A DNA stretch of 64,000 nt from positions 806,001 through 870,000 of the forward strand of contig JAJKFH010002273.1 of NCBI GenBank assembly GCA_023333565.1, written 5' to 3'. A program made the translations under genes and the position numbers. This DNA is from Puffinus mauretanicus (lineage: Eukaryota > Chordata > Aves > Procellariiformes > Procellariidae). Positions 27,330 to 38,000 of this stretch are shown piece after piece. The notes beneath the pieces are model-generated. The model saw only the letters and a program-made list of their open reading frames with translations, was not told the origin of the DNA and searched no databases. Every line of letters begins with the position of its first letter. Positions within the stretch are counted from its first letter, which is position 1.

Positions 27330-27790
27330 AGATTACCAGCGGGACTGAGGGCTCAGAAAGCAAGCCTGGAGAGAGAGTGGAGATCGCTTGCTCTTTTCCT
27401 CTGGTACGTGCAGAAAGCTGAGGGGAAGGGAGGTCCCCCATTTGGAGAGACTTAGGACTTGAGGAGCCCGTGCGCAACCCAGCCCTGGGGGTGGCTGCTC
27501 TGGTCTCTCTGGCCCTGTACGGTCATGGGCAGGGGTCTGCTGCTGCCTGCGTGCAGCCCGGCTCTAAGGAGGGAAGCTGCTGGGGCTGCGCTGCTCCAGC
27601 CCCCTCCCCTGGCTCCCACCTCCCCCTCCCTGCTGCCCCACAGTGGGTGGGGCAGGGCGGGGGGGAAACCTGCCTCCTGCCTGCCCCCAGTGTGTTTCCC
27701 ACAGGTGGCCCCAGGTCCCAGCAGCTCCAAAGGATCACACTGATGATCAGTGCCCACAGGGACCACACTACTGGGTCTCATGAGAGCAGG
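27330..27790. other. GC-rich block in AT-rich DNA
   Basis: Composition changes sharply from AT-rich flanks to GC-rich sequence with long C- and G-runs. Several overlapping frames are open on both strands (up to 151 codons, plus, 27470-27925), which is expected in GC-rich DNA where stop codons are rare. Their translations are proline, alanine and glycine-rich without domains. CpG is not strikingly dense, so a classic CpG-island promoter is less likely than a GC-rich repeat remnant or structured regulatory DNA. Confidence 0.6.
27600..27665. other. G-quadruplex motifs on both strands
   Basis: On the plus strand, four G-runs at 27645-27647, 27649-27652, 27655-27657 and 27659-27665 are separated by loops of 1, 2 and 1 nt. 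This is a textbook compact G4. Immediately upstream (27600-27639) the C-runs CCCCC, CCCC, CCC, CCCCC and CCC give a similar motif on the minus strand. Folding is predicted from the pattern only. Confidence 0.7.
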
Positions 27791-28509
27791 ACACTGTCCA
27801 TTTGCTTTCACCTAGCTGGAAACAAAAATATTTTGATACTTATTTTCTTGAATTGGAAATATATTTTTATATGCAAGAACCCCACTGCGATGGAAGGTTG
27901 CCCTTCGGATGGTTTCAACTTCTAAACCATATTTACCATAGGTCTTGTGGAAAGAGATTACATCCATCAAGTTAGCTGGTGTGCATTTGATCAAAGCTCA
28001 GTGGTAGAACTCGTGGTGGATCATTTATACCAGTGGAAATGGCAAAGAGCATTGAGATAACAGAAGATTGGATTTTTAAAATCATGCTGCTCCTTCGTGT
28101 GACAATATTGCTTCCTGTGCTGTAGTGATAGTTCCTACATTATTCCAGTATTAGGAGACTTACACCAATGTAGACAATTTCTGTATGTTAAGAGATACTG
28201 TTAATAAAGGATCCTAGAAGCTGGGTTAGCGTGTATTTAAATAATTAAAATAACACTATAATTACGTTTAATGAGAGAGATTGCTAAACATCTTTGTTCT
28301 ATAGAACTTTGGTAATTTATCTTGAAAACATAAATTGACTCCCAAGATACAGTATTGAAAGGTAAGCACATCTGAGGACCAAACTGAAAGGCCTAGGCTT
28401 CCTTGTTTAAAACAATTCTTCAGAAACCAACAAAAGCATTGCTAAATCAAGTCATAGATCAGCAGTGATATCTCTTTCTGTAATTTTAGCATTGTAGATG
28501 GCAGTGATA

Positions 28510-28536
28510 ACCATGCAAAATGTGAAATTGCATGGT
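28510..28536. promoter_or_regulatory. 9-bp inverted repeat holding two octamer-like POU motifs
   Basis: ACCATGCAA at 28510-28518 and TTGCATGGT at 28528-28536 are perfect reverse complements with a 9-nt spacer. Each arm carries ATGCAA, the core of the POU octamer ATGCAAAT, facing inward. A GATAA word abuts the left arm. The arrangement would suit a dimeric POU factor, but this is inference from motif likeness. Confidence 0.35.
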
Positions 28537-29001
28537 GTATCCGTGGCATGTAATAGTTAATCTGATTCATTATCTTGCTACATTGTGAACCCCACAAATT
28601 TTGCATACTAAGATAATACTGGAATTCTAGTAAAGGGTTTTTTTCCTCAGGGAGGATGATACTGTGGGTAACTATGCATTAAAAAGTTTATCATAAACAG
28701 ACTAACTGCCTGTGAAATATTACTGAGAGCATACTAAACAAATTGGGTATTGTATAGGTACTACCTTGTGAAAACCTTGGCGCTAATGTCATCTGATAAA
28801 TGTCCCCATAGTTTGCCGATTTCCAGTCACAGGCAATGAAAGTGCACTGCTTGGTTCAGAGACAAACACTGCAGACCCAACAATATTTTATCTTAATTTA
28901 AACCTTAATCCATTTAAATAGAATCTGCACTGTAATAGTAGCGTTAAATCACAGAAACGGGAATAGTGTTAACAGCAGGACATTATCTTTTATTGAGGGC
29001 A

Positions 29002-29019
29002 AGCAGCAGGGTTGCTGCT
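29002..29019. repeat. 7-bp inverted repeat AGCAGCA/TGCTGCT
   Basis: AGCAGCA at 29002-29008 and TGCTGCT at 29013-29019 form perfect arms around GGGT. The repeat sits 30 bp upstream of an AAAGGTCA word in the same regulatory-looking stretch. Confidence 0.75.
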
Positions 29020-30611
29020 AATGAGGACATCATCAATTTATCAGTTAAAGGTCAACCTAAAAGGATTTCTGCCCTCTGCCCATCCCCCGCCCCCCATGTT
29101 TTTTGCTTTATACTATCGCTGTCTGGACCCTGAATAATTTTTATCAATCACTCTGTACTATGACAGGAGACATCTTAATGCAATGTCTGCATAATGTTTG
29201 CAAGAAGTACAGATTTGCCTAACTGGGAAATTCTGCTTTTCTCCTCTTCTCATCATTTACCAAGTTACTAAAATATTTCCTGCTACCTTTCTATTTCAAA
29301 TGTTAGTTTATTATTTTCCTGTCCTGCCATTTTTCCTTAAGCTGCTGGTGGCTTTTAAATCTTAACACGAAACGAATCTTTGATGGTATGAATTTCTTGG
29401 CGACTGATATGTTTTACTGAAATAAGTCTCGCAAAAGGATTCAGTATCCTTCACATATTATGTGGCTATCAAAGACAAGAGCTTCTCAATTCAATATGGA
29501 AAATTAATGGTGCATATCTTCAAAAGACTTCTTGATTGCAAAAATATGAAATAAATAAGATATAACACATTGCTTACAGTAGTATTTTAAAGATTAGAGC
29601 AATTGAATCACAATTTATTCCGTAGTAAAATCAAATTTAGATTTTATCGTAAGAATTTAATTATTTTTCCCCCTCTCAAGCTTGTGCCATATATTCGCTA
29701 CCACACGGCAACCAGAAAGCAATTTTGTATTTCTTTAGTGGAGCTGTCAAACTCACATGATCTCTTTTCACAGTTCATGCTGTCTGCACTTGCCAAGGAA
29801 TGAGACCTTGAGAATCAACTAAAAGAAACAGTATGCTTTCTTGCACCTAATTGGGAAAATGTTGTTCTGTTTGAAGTTGCAAATCAGCTAGTTACTTGTA
29901 ATTTCATTATCTCTGGACATAAGGCACTTGGTAATGGTGATACTTTTGCTTTTCCTATCTTTGTAATTTGTTTTAAACCATTAGAAGCTTAAGACTTCAT
30001 ATTGATTCTTGTCACACTTTTTTTTTTTCTCTGTAATTTCACCATGTATGGATTTGTAGTTTAGAGACAGCAATTTAAAAACCCTGACAAGAAGATTGCA
30101 AGTTACTTTACTCTTCCCACCAATTCAAAACATTCTTTGGTCTGAACAGGCCTTTTTTAAGGTAGAAAGAATGTTTAACATTTCTGCACAGAAAATGTGA
30201 AAAGCAGGAAATCCAGTATTTAGGACTGTAGCTTTAAAGTCAGGCCACGCTTGCACACAGACTTGCACTGCTTTAATGTTACGATTACCGTGATTGTACC
30301 CGGGAGTCCCTCTCAATGACAGCACCCCCATTATGCCAGATTGTGTACAAGATCCAAGTTACAAGTTTCAATGGAGACGGGAGTTTGTGCAAGAAATGTG
30401 GCAGACAGACATGGGGTGACAGACAGGCAACTAGCAGGAAACAAGAAAACAATAGTGATCATCATGATAAACGCTAGTCTCAGCACGTGTTGTTAAATTA
30501 TTAGGTTTTTAAACTAATTTACTTAGTGGATAGTCTTAAACAGGTTAAAAATGGATGATATATTGATTTTGCTTAATCTTGTGAGGAATCAATTTAACCT
30601 AGGCTGATGTT

Positions 30612-30712
30612 TCAGGTTTAAAACAATTTAAGAGTGTCTACACAGGAGTTTTGCACCACTTTAACTAAATTAATCTTGAACCAATTTATTTTGGGCTGGT
30701 ATAATGTTTTGG
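30612..30712. mobile_element. Probable old sauropsid DNA-transposon (MITE-like) remnant
   Basis: The stretch with GTGTCTACACAGGAGTTTTG, then CACCACTTTAACTAAATTAA, then GGGCTGGTATAA resembles a non-autonomous element common in reptile and bird genomes. That element typically reads as a 'gtgtagacaagg' and 'taaaccggtgcaa' pattern. Similar AATCAATTTAACCTAGG just upstream (30588-30603) may be part of it. Ends and target duplication were not resolved, and the family assignment is from memory. It is noncoding. Confidence 0.4.
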
Positions 30713-30719
30713 ACAGGAA

Positions 30720-31518
30720 ACACTGTATAAAATACTTAAAAGTAAGAATGAAGTGGTTCTAATCCCAAATTAACGATCAGACTCTGCCTCCAGTTACTTG
30801 AATGTCATGCTCCATTAAAATTAGCAGGATTACACCACATCTGAGAAAACAAACTTCAGCCAAAGCTTTGCCTTATTGAAAACCACTGCTTTTTTGAGGT
30901 GTAACTTCATCCAGATGACAGGTGATGAGTGAAAGCTTCAGTTTTTTTACACATAGAGAGATCTTCAATTTAATGCTCCCAGACTTCTAGGTGGGTACCA
31001 GTAAATTCCACAGGATGGAGGGAGGTTGGGGGGGAATATATAATGACGGGCTATGTGTTTACATTCCAATTTGGCTGCTTCTTGGCTCTTCTTTTAATCT
31101 TTAGGTAGATAATCTATTTCGTTTCTCAAAAGTACTAGAGTGATCCTGAATCTGCCTTGCTTCTATCATCTCTTCTGAAGAACGTGTATGTGCACAGACG
31201 TTCTTATACAACCTCTGCCTCAGGTCCAGCTTGTGTGCTGTCTCATCGACTTGATGCAGCTCTGAGGTAACAAGTCAGCACCGTGTGTTGTACCATTCAG
31301 TGAGCATCCCCCTCCTGGGACACGTTCATTGAAGTTTGGTCCCGATTTCTTTCAGAAAAGAGACCTACGGACTAAGCACATCCTAGCTTAGAACTGAGTC
31401 CTTCAAACTCTCTCTCTGGTATTTCTTTCTAGCCGCAAAAGAGTAAAGGGCAACTTTACTTTCTTGCTCCTGCCTAAGGGTAGGCCATTTCACAGTAGTC
31501 TGGTGTCTAATCTTGAAA
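30720..31518. other. AT-rich noncoding DNA
   Basis: Nothing definite is seen. There is a short G-run at about 31026-31035 and no reading frame worth keeping. Confidence 0.6.
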
Positions 31519-31523
31519 GATGT
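31519..31523. repeat. Target-site duplication GATGT (left) of LTR A1
   Basis: Identical to 32094-32098 on the other side of the LTR. The 5-bp length and adjacency to TG/CA termini identify an integrase-made duplication. Confidence 0.9.
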
Positions 31524-32093
31524 TGTCGTGGTTTAACCTGGCAGGCAGCCAAACACCACACAGCCGCTCGCTCACTCCCCCACAGTGGGATGGGGGAGAG
31601 AATCGGAAGGGTAAAAGTGAGAAAACTCCTAGGTTGAGGTAAAGACAGTTTAATAGGTAAAGCAAAAGCCGCACACGCAAGCAAAGCAAAACAAGGAATT
31701 CATTCACTACTTCCCATGGGCAGGCAGGTGTTCAGCCATCTCCAGGAAAGCAGGGCTCTATCATGCGTAATGGTTACTTGGGAAGCCATTGCTCCGAATG
31801 TCCCCCCCTTCCTTCTTCTTCCTCCAGCCTCATATGTTGAGCGTGACGTCATATGGTATGGAATAGCCCATTGGCCAGCTGGGCCAGCTCCCTCCCGGCC
31901 ACACTCCCTCCCAGCCCCCCATGCACCTGGCAGGGCATGGGAAGATGAAAAGTCCTTGACTAGCGTAAACACTACTTAGCGACAACTAAAACATCAGTGT
32001 GTTATCAACATTATTCTCGTACTACATCCAAAACACAGCTCTATACCAGTTAATAGGAAGAAAATCAACTCCATCCCAGCCAAAACCAGGACA
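31524..32093 (-). mobile_element. Solo LTR, avian endogenous retrovirus, family A copy 1
   Basis: This 570-bp element is a solo LTR on the minus strand. Read on that strand it begins TGTCCTGGTTTTGGCTGGGA (from 32093) and ends GGTTAAACCACGACA (at 31524), with canonical TG and CA ends. I recognise the sequence as a very common bird ERV LTR. It is flanked by a perfect 5-bp target-site duplication, GATGT, at 31519-31523 and 32094-32098, proving insertion with complete ends. U3 carries a CRE palindrome (31844-31851). At the position where copy 2 has TATAAGG this copy reads CATATGAGG, so the TATA box looks lost. The poly(A) signal ATTAAA is intact (complement at 31649-31654). No gag, pol or env sequence adjoins it, so homologous recombination between two LTRs removed the provirus. 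A 5-bp duplication fits ERVL-like or ERV1-like integration. Family naming needs a repeat library. Confidence 0.93.
31844..31851. promoter_or_regulatory. CRE palindrome TGACGTCA in LTR A1 U3
   Basis: A full cAMP-response element palindrome that binds CREB/ATF-family factors. It is at the same place in the second family A copy (52500-52507), so it is an ancestral part of the LTR promoter. It lies about 15 bp upstream of the TATA position in LTR orientation. Confidence 0.75.
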
Positions 32094-32098
32094 GATGT

Positions 32099-35000
32099 AT
32101 ACATGTAGCTAGGTCGATAGCATCTTTCAGGAGCTTTGGCACTAGCAAATAATGTAGTACCTTAATGCTGAATTTGTTCTCAGACATACCTATGCCCATG
32201 TAAGAATGCATAGTTGGATATTCGCCTTGCACAAATGCAGGACTCCAACATCTTAAATATATTGGTGGTATTGTAGAAACTGCATGTAGAGGATTCATGG
32301 GGTTTTGTTTGGTTGGTTGGTTTTTTTTCCTTTTCTGCAAGGCCAGGAGCATAAGTGCTTCTTGATAAATCTTAACGATAATAAAGATCAATACACATGA
32401 GTATATTTATTGCTGTTTGTAAACACAAAATATAAAATGCTATCTCAACTGCTGTAAAAAGTGTTGATGAGGCCCATTTAATTCATGGATATTGCTGATA
32501 TTTTAATTCAGTGGTAGCATTGGGATGAAAGAAACATATATCTCTTTGAATTTACGTTTGCAGCAAAATGAGAGCCACTAGATATATGGTTTAAGAGCAA
32601 GTTTGCTGCTAGTTTACAATAGCAGAATCCTACTTTCACTTGATTCATAATGAGAAAAGCCTCCATTTAAAAATCCAGTCCTGTAGTTTATAGTTTGTCA
32701 CAAATGCCAGAAAAATAACGTTGCAGATAAAATTGTGTGCCAGTGTCCCTATAGGCACAACATTACAGAATAAATATGAGTGTAGCAGGCTTGGTTTTAA
32801 CTTAACAGTTTTAGAAAATGTACTGTGGCAGGTCCAGTTGGGGATATTTCTCATCTGAACCAGCCAAAAATTGGAAAGGGCAAATATTCATAGACACTTG
32901 GGTCAGAAGGATGAATTTCCTTCTAGACTTTTTCTCAGCTCCGCCCCCCCCGCAACAAGGTATTTTCTTTGTTAAGAAACAACTGAAATGACTTGAAATC
33001 ACATCATTAGAGCAGTCTTTTTTTTTTTTTTTTTTTTTTTCTTTCTTCAGATATGTTTCCATATCTGGAAACCAAGTGTCATGCATCTTCTCAAATTGAC
33101 GAAATGGAGAACAACTTAAATTTTACCTTTAAAAAATAAAGGTCCGGTGAGAGGGAAAGAGAACGTTGCTAAAGTATTAGCGAATAGTTTAAACTTTCCA
33201 AGCTGCTTTAGAGTCACCCAAATGTTAAACCATATGGGCAAAATTCTACTGTCAAAATCACACATGCTACTTTCTGAAAATTAATTTAAAGTAAATATGT
33301 TGTGGGCCAGAATGTCTAATTGATGTTCTATGGACTTTTTCCCATGTTCTAAAACGTGCATTGCTCCAGATCTCCATGCTTGCTGCAGATGGTCAAGCTT
33401 CAAAAGGGGCTTGGTTTGGCCAACAAGTGGCTTGCCAACCACAGTTTACTTTTTCCTTGCCTGAAGTGGCATGGAATTCACGTCTGAAGTGAGCTCTTTC
33501 TGACCACCATGTAAACATATTTCACTTACTTGTATTGTTTCTTTTTTTTGATGCATCACATAGTGAGCTGATGCGTCTGTGATTTGTCATGGGGGAAATT
33601 TGTGTAGTTATTGGTGATGATACAAACTGAGTGTAAAATTACTTATGCAAGTTTGAGCTGGCATAAACAAGGACAGAAAGTTCACCAGTGAATCAGATTC
33701 CTGGTTTGAGGCAGTGGGACTGGGCTTGAATTATCAGGTCTCTGCCTCCACCTTACCAGCTATACTGGCCTCTTTCATGAGTAATGGAAGTCATTTTAAT
33801 CCCTTTTTCCCACAGCTGGACAAGGGTGGTTCACAGAAGGTGATTTCCAATACTTACAGGCCCGAGTTTGAGATTTTTAGAAACATACATAACTTTCTCA
33901 TGGACCTTATGCATGTCACATTCAGCACCAGTAAGAACAGCTTTTTGGTTTATTGCATTTGGTCTCCCACTACTTTACAGCTCTGTTTGTCGTACTAATA
34001 ACTATAGCTTAGTTTGTCAGATTTTACACCCTTTTTTTGTTATTTAGTTAGTTGTATGTTCTGTTCTTATCAAATACCAGTAGCTGTTGTGAAACAGTTG
34101 GGGCCAGGCCATAAAAGAAGCCGAAGCAGCAATATTCCATGCTCCTGAACTAAATTTTATGTATCTATTTTCACAAAATTTCTTCAGTCCTAAGTCAGGA
34201 AACCCCAGGACTAGCCAAATAAGCCATTGGGTGGCAGCTGAACTCAGACACCGGAAAAATAATTCCAGCGTAGTTTAATACAAGTAGAATTTACTTCTCC
34301 TTCTTCTTCCCACTTCCCTGAAATGAAAGCCTGAAAAATTTTTCTTCTGCATAGAAAAGACTAATTTTAGGCTTTTGGGAAAAAAAACCCTATTATCTTC
34401 CTTTCCCTTCCCTCCCGCTGAAATCTAAAGCTCCAGAAAGAGACAAAAAGGTCTGTGGCCTCTCCGCATTGCTTTGGGATTGCCCTTTGGCATCCAGCCC
34501 TGGAAGTGAAACTAGCTTCCACCCTCTGCCTGGGGGGTTTTAAACCTGCCTCTACTTCCATCCCCGCCCGGGGGTGCTCCCCTGGCCACTGACATCCCAG
34601 CTACTATCCTCCAGCCACCTAAATTTCTCTAGCTGACACTGTTTTGTTCTGTAGCATGAATGTTCACAGGGAACATCAACTAGAATCCCCTGTAACTTGC
34701 TTCTCAAGTGAATATCCTACTCACTGGATTAAGTGATGTTGGAGTAAATTATACAGCATGAAACAGTTCCATTTGGGAACTGTGCAGGGTGCCCGTTTCA
34801 GCCTTCCGTTTAAAGGTAAAACCCTTTTCCTTGGGTATAGATTTCACCCCCTTAGATTAATGGTATCATTCCACTGTCTTTTGGGGAATGATATTCATTT
34901 TAGGCAAGCTTCATACCTTTGCAGCTTTACATTCTGCACACAATACATTAGAAAAAGACAATTAAAAAAGCTAGCATACTAGATGAAAGGGTTGCTCTCT

Positions 35001-38000
35001 GCCCTCCTTTCCAATACAAGAATGCAAGGTAAAGGTATTTTCCTGGAAACTGAATATGAGTTTAATCTACTGAGGGAAAAGAAGGAATGGAATTGATATT
35101 TTCCATATTTCTCTACTGAATTTCAATGTGCTAATGCATTATCTGACCCATTCCAAACACATCAGGGTTATAGCTCATGTGCAAGCCATCTGTGTGATAC
35201 ATGTGCAATTTGTTCATAGCTTCCCAGATGTATTTGAGCCACTGCACAAGAGCTGAAGCCTAGGGAACAGATCTGCACTTGCACATCCATATGATCTTTA
35301 CATGCCTGTTGAGTATTTGACTGAGATTTCTGGAATTAATTCAATCAGGGTTACAGCCTGCATAGAATCCCATAGGAAAAGACAAAGGCTGGAACTCAGA
35401 TAAAACTTTCCAAAGATAAAATCCCCAAGCAAAAAAAAGCCCAGAAAAAACCAAACCAAAAACCAAATCTGCTGACCTTGTTGCTTGAGCAAATTTGCAC
35501 CTAGTAGCCTGGCTTCTCAGAGGCCAATTGGTACTCCCTGACCGTCTGCATTTCTTAAATGACTTGGCTCAGGTCTGCGATTCCGTCTGATGAGTGTACC
35601 GAAAAAGATAGGTACTAGGTTGTGGAAATTATAGAGGGGAGAAGAAACTGATAAAATGCTACATATTGTAGAAAGGGGGTTGCTATTGCATTTGAGGAAA
35701 AATTTGAAAGTATTATTTTGGGCAGAGCCCTAGCAATGAAGGGAAAAAACACCTCTCTGGTGAACTAAAACTTTATTGCATTGTAAGAATTCTCATTTGA
35801 GCCTAAACACAAGGAATCAGAAAAGAACTAGAGAGCTACAATGGTAGGAATATTTAAAAGGATTCAATTTGAATATAATTTATTTCTGGCTGTTCAATCT
35901 TTCATGTTTCAAACATTTCACACATTTTAGGGTATTTTCTTCTTCCAGTAGAGAGTAACTGAATCAATCAGTTCTGTTCTGTGCATTTCTGAAATTGTTG
36001 CTGTTTGGAACTAATACATTGCAACTGTATGACAGCTTCTAAATGAGACCAAAAATAAATCAAAGGTTTGAAGGGTTGCCTTGGGCACCTACAGAGGTTG
36101 GATGATTAAGTGAAACTGAGTGAATAATAGGTAGTGAATAATACACTCAAAGAATTTTTATCCTTTTTCACTCTTCTATTAGAGTAACTGCAATCAAATC
36201 ATGATTTGTACAAGTTTGTTATTCATCTTCGTTGGCTTATTCTTAGTAGTAAGTTGGTTTGTATCAGATCATAGTTGCTACTGCAGCACACAGAAATCTG
36301 CTGTAGTGATAGTTGTTAGTGACTGACCACTTAGGCCTATATTTGTAATTTTCTTTGACTATGTGTGAATTAGGACAGATAGCAATAAAAATAATTAAAA
36401 AAAAAAAAAAGAATTTTGATTAATGCCTTTGCAGAACATCCAGGATTATGCAGTGTCTCATAATTAGGAAACTGAGCGATACCAATACCAGTATCTTCAG
36501 ATACAACTGTAACCCAGTTGTGTGATCAGAAGCTTGAAGTACTACAGCTTTAGCATTTTTGTCTATGGTTTTGTGCATGCAAATTTCCTGGTCATGAACG
36601 TGGCCCAAAGCATTTGTGCTGTCACTGAAAAAGACCAATGAGATGTTCTTTGGTTCATACCCTTTCATGGATAATGGAAGTAAGCTGTCTTACAAGCACC
36701 AGCAGTATGCCCTTTCTATAGATTAGTAAAACTTGACAACTCAGTTGGATAAAAGTAATAGTAGGGGCTCAGAAAGAGTTAGTGGCTAAACTCTTAAAAA
36801 AATCTGATCTGATTAAAAATTGGATTTGATGAATTGGGGTATGGGGTGGGTGTTGTTTGGTTGGTTTTTTGATCCTCTTCATTTACTGTGGCACTGATGT
36901 GATTATTTATATGGTGCCACAGGCATGCCAGACATTTTATAGGCAGGCAGTAGGACAGGGTCCTGGCCCCTAGCAAGCTTGCAACTCAATTTAATATTCC
37001 CTTAAAGTTTGAATAAAGGTCGATGTATGGAATAACTTTATGCATACTTAGGGAGTCAGTGACCGTAAACTGCAACTACATTATATGTGTATTAATTAAA
37101 GTTCAAATGTTCTCTTAGTTTTTTGCTCCAGGCTGAGAATAGTAAGTTAATATTTTGTTATCACTGGAGTACAGCCTCAGAAGCAGTGCAGTCCTGATTT
37201 TAATATTGATTTCTCCACTGTACAAAAATTAACAGATTTTATTTCCTGTATATACTTCACAGAAGACCTTTAGAATAGCAATAAGCAGTTTATCATTTTA
37301 CCTGTTTAAACTGGGACTAGGCATGTAGAAAGCACAGAAAGTGTAGACACATACGTTTTCCCAAAAATTTATCAAAAATGTGTGTTGCATGTTAGCTGCA
37401 AGAATAAATAATGTTTCTGGTTTGGCACAGAAATTGAGACAATTAATCTGAGTCTGTATGAGTTGCCTTAAAACCTGACTTGTGAGCAAAAGTGCATTGA
37501 CTTTTTAATCTATTTATTATTTATTCATTTATGAGAAGGAGAATTCTATGAATAGGGGTTTAATATTCTGAACTTCCTTCTAACTCTAATGCATGCTGTT
37601 AATCTGACATAGTTTGGTGATCAAACTTGTTTCTCAGATGCTATCAAAATGCAGTATACTGGAGAGGAACAGGTTAAGAAATTGTTATATCCATTTGAGA
37701 CTGAGTTATTCTTGAAAGCTATCCATATTAGACTGGCATTTAAACCACTGTTTTGTAATGAGATATGTTCTGGGATAAAGATGAAGTTAGTGACTCTTGG
37801 TTACCATAACCTTAGAACACCTGGGCCTCAAAATTTTCTAGTCCATCTCTCCGCAAGACATAAAAACCCAATGCCTAATTCACTCATGACAAATGTTTGT
37901 TTAGTTTTGTACCTTCTTCTTTCCTTTGAGATGAATAATAGCATGAATCAAAACTTTTGATGCAGGTCTTTACCTGCTTCCAAATGTTCCAAAATATATT

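Larger units (their letters stand above)
27800..30600. other. AT-rich noncoding DNA with a regulatory-looking core
   Basis: No gene is supported. The part 28430-29220 is free of simple repeats and recognisable transposons and is dense in homeodomain, POU and GATA-like words. It has two short inverted repeats (28510-28536 and 29002-29019) and an AAAGGTCA nuclear-receptor half-site near 29047. This is the texture of conserved noncoding elements, but conservation cannot be seen from one sequence. Confidence 0.35.

Noticed and set aside
27452..27925. Frames of 94-151 codons on both strands in the GC-rich block
   Set aside because: Both strands and several frames are open at once, as expected from composition. 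No recognisable domain is present.
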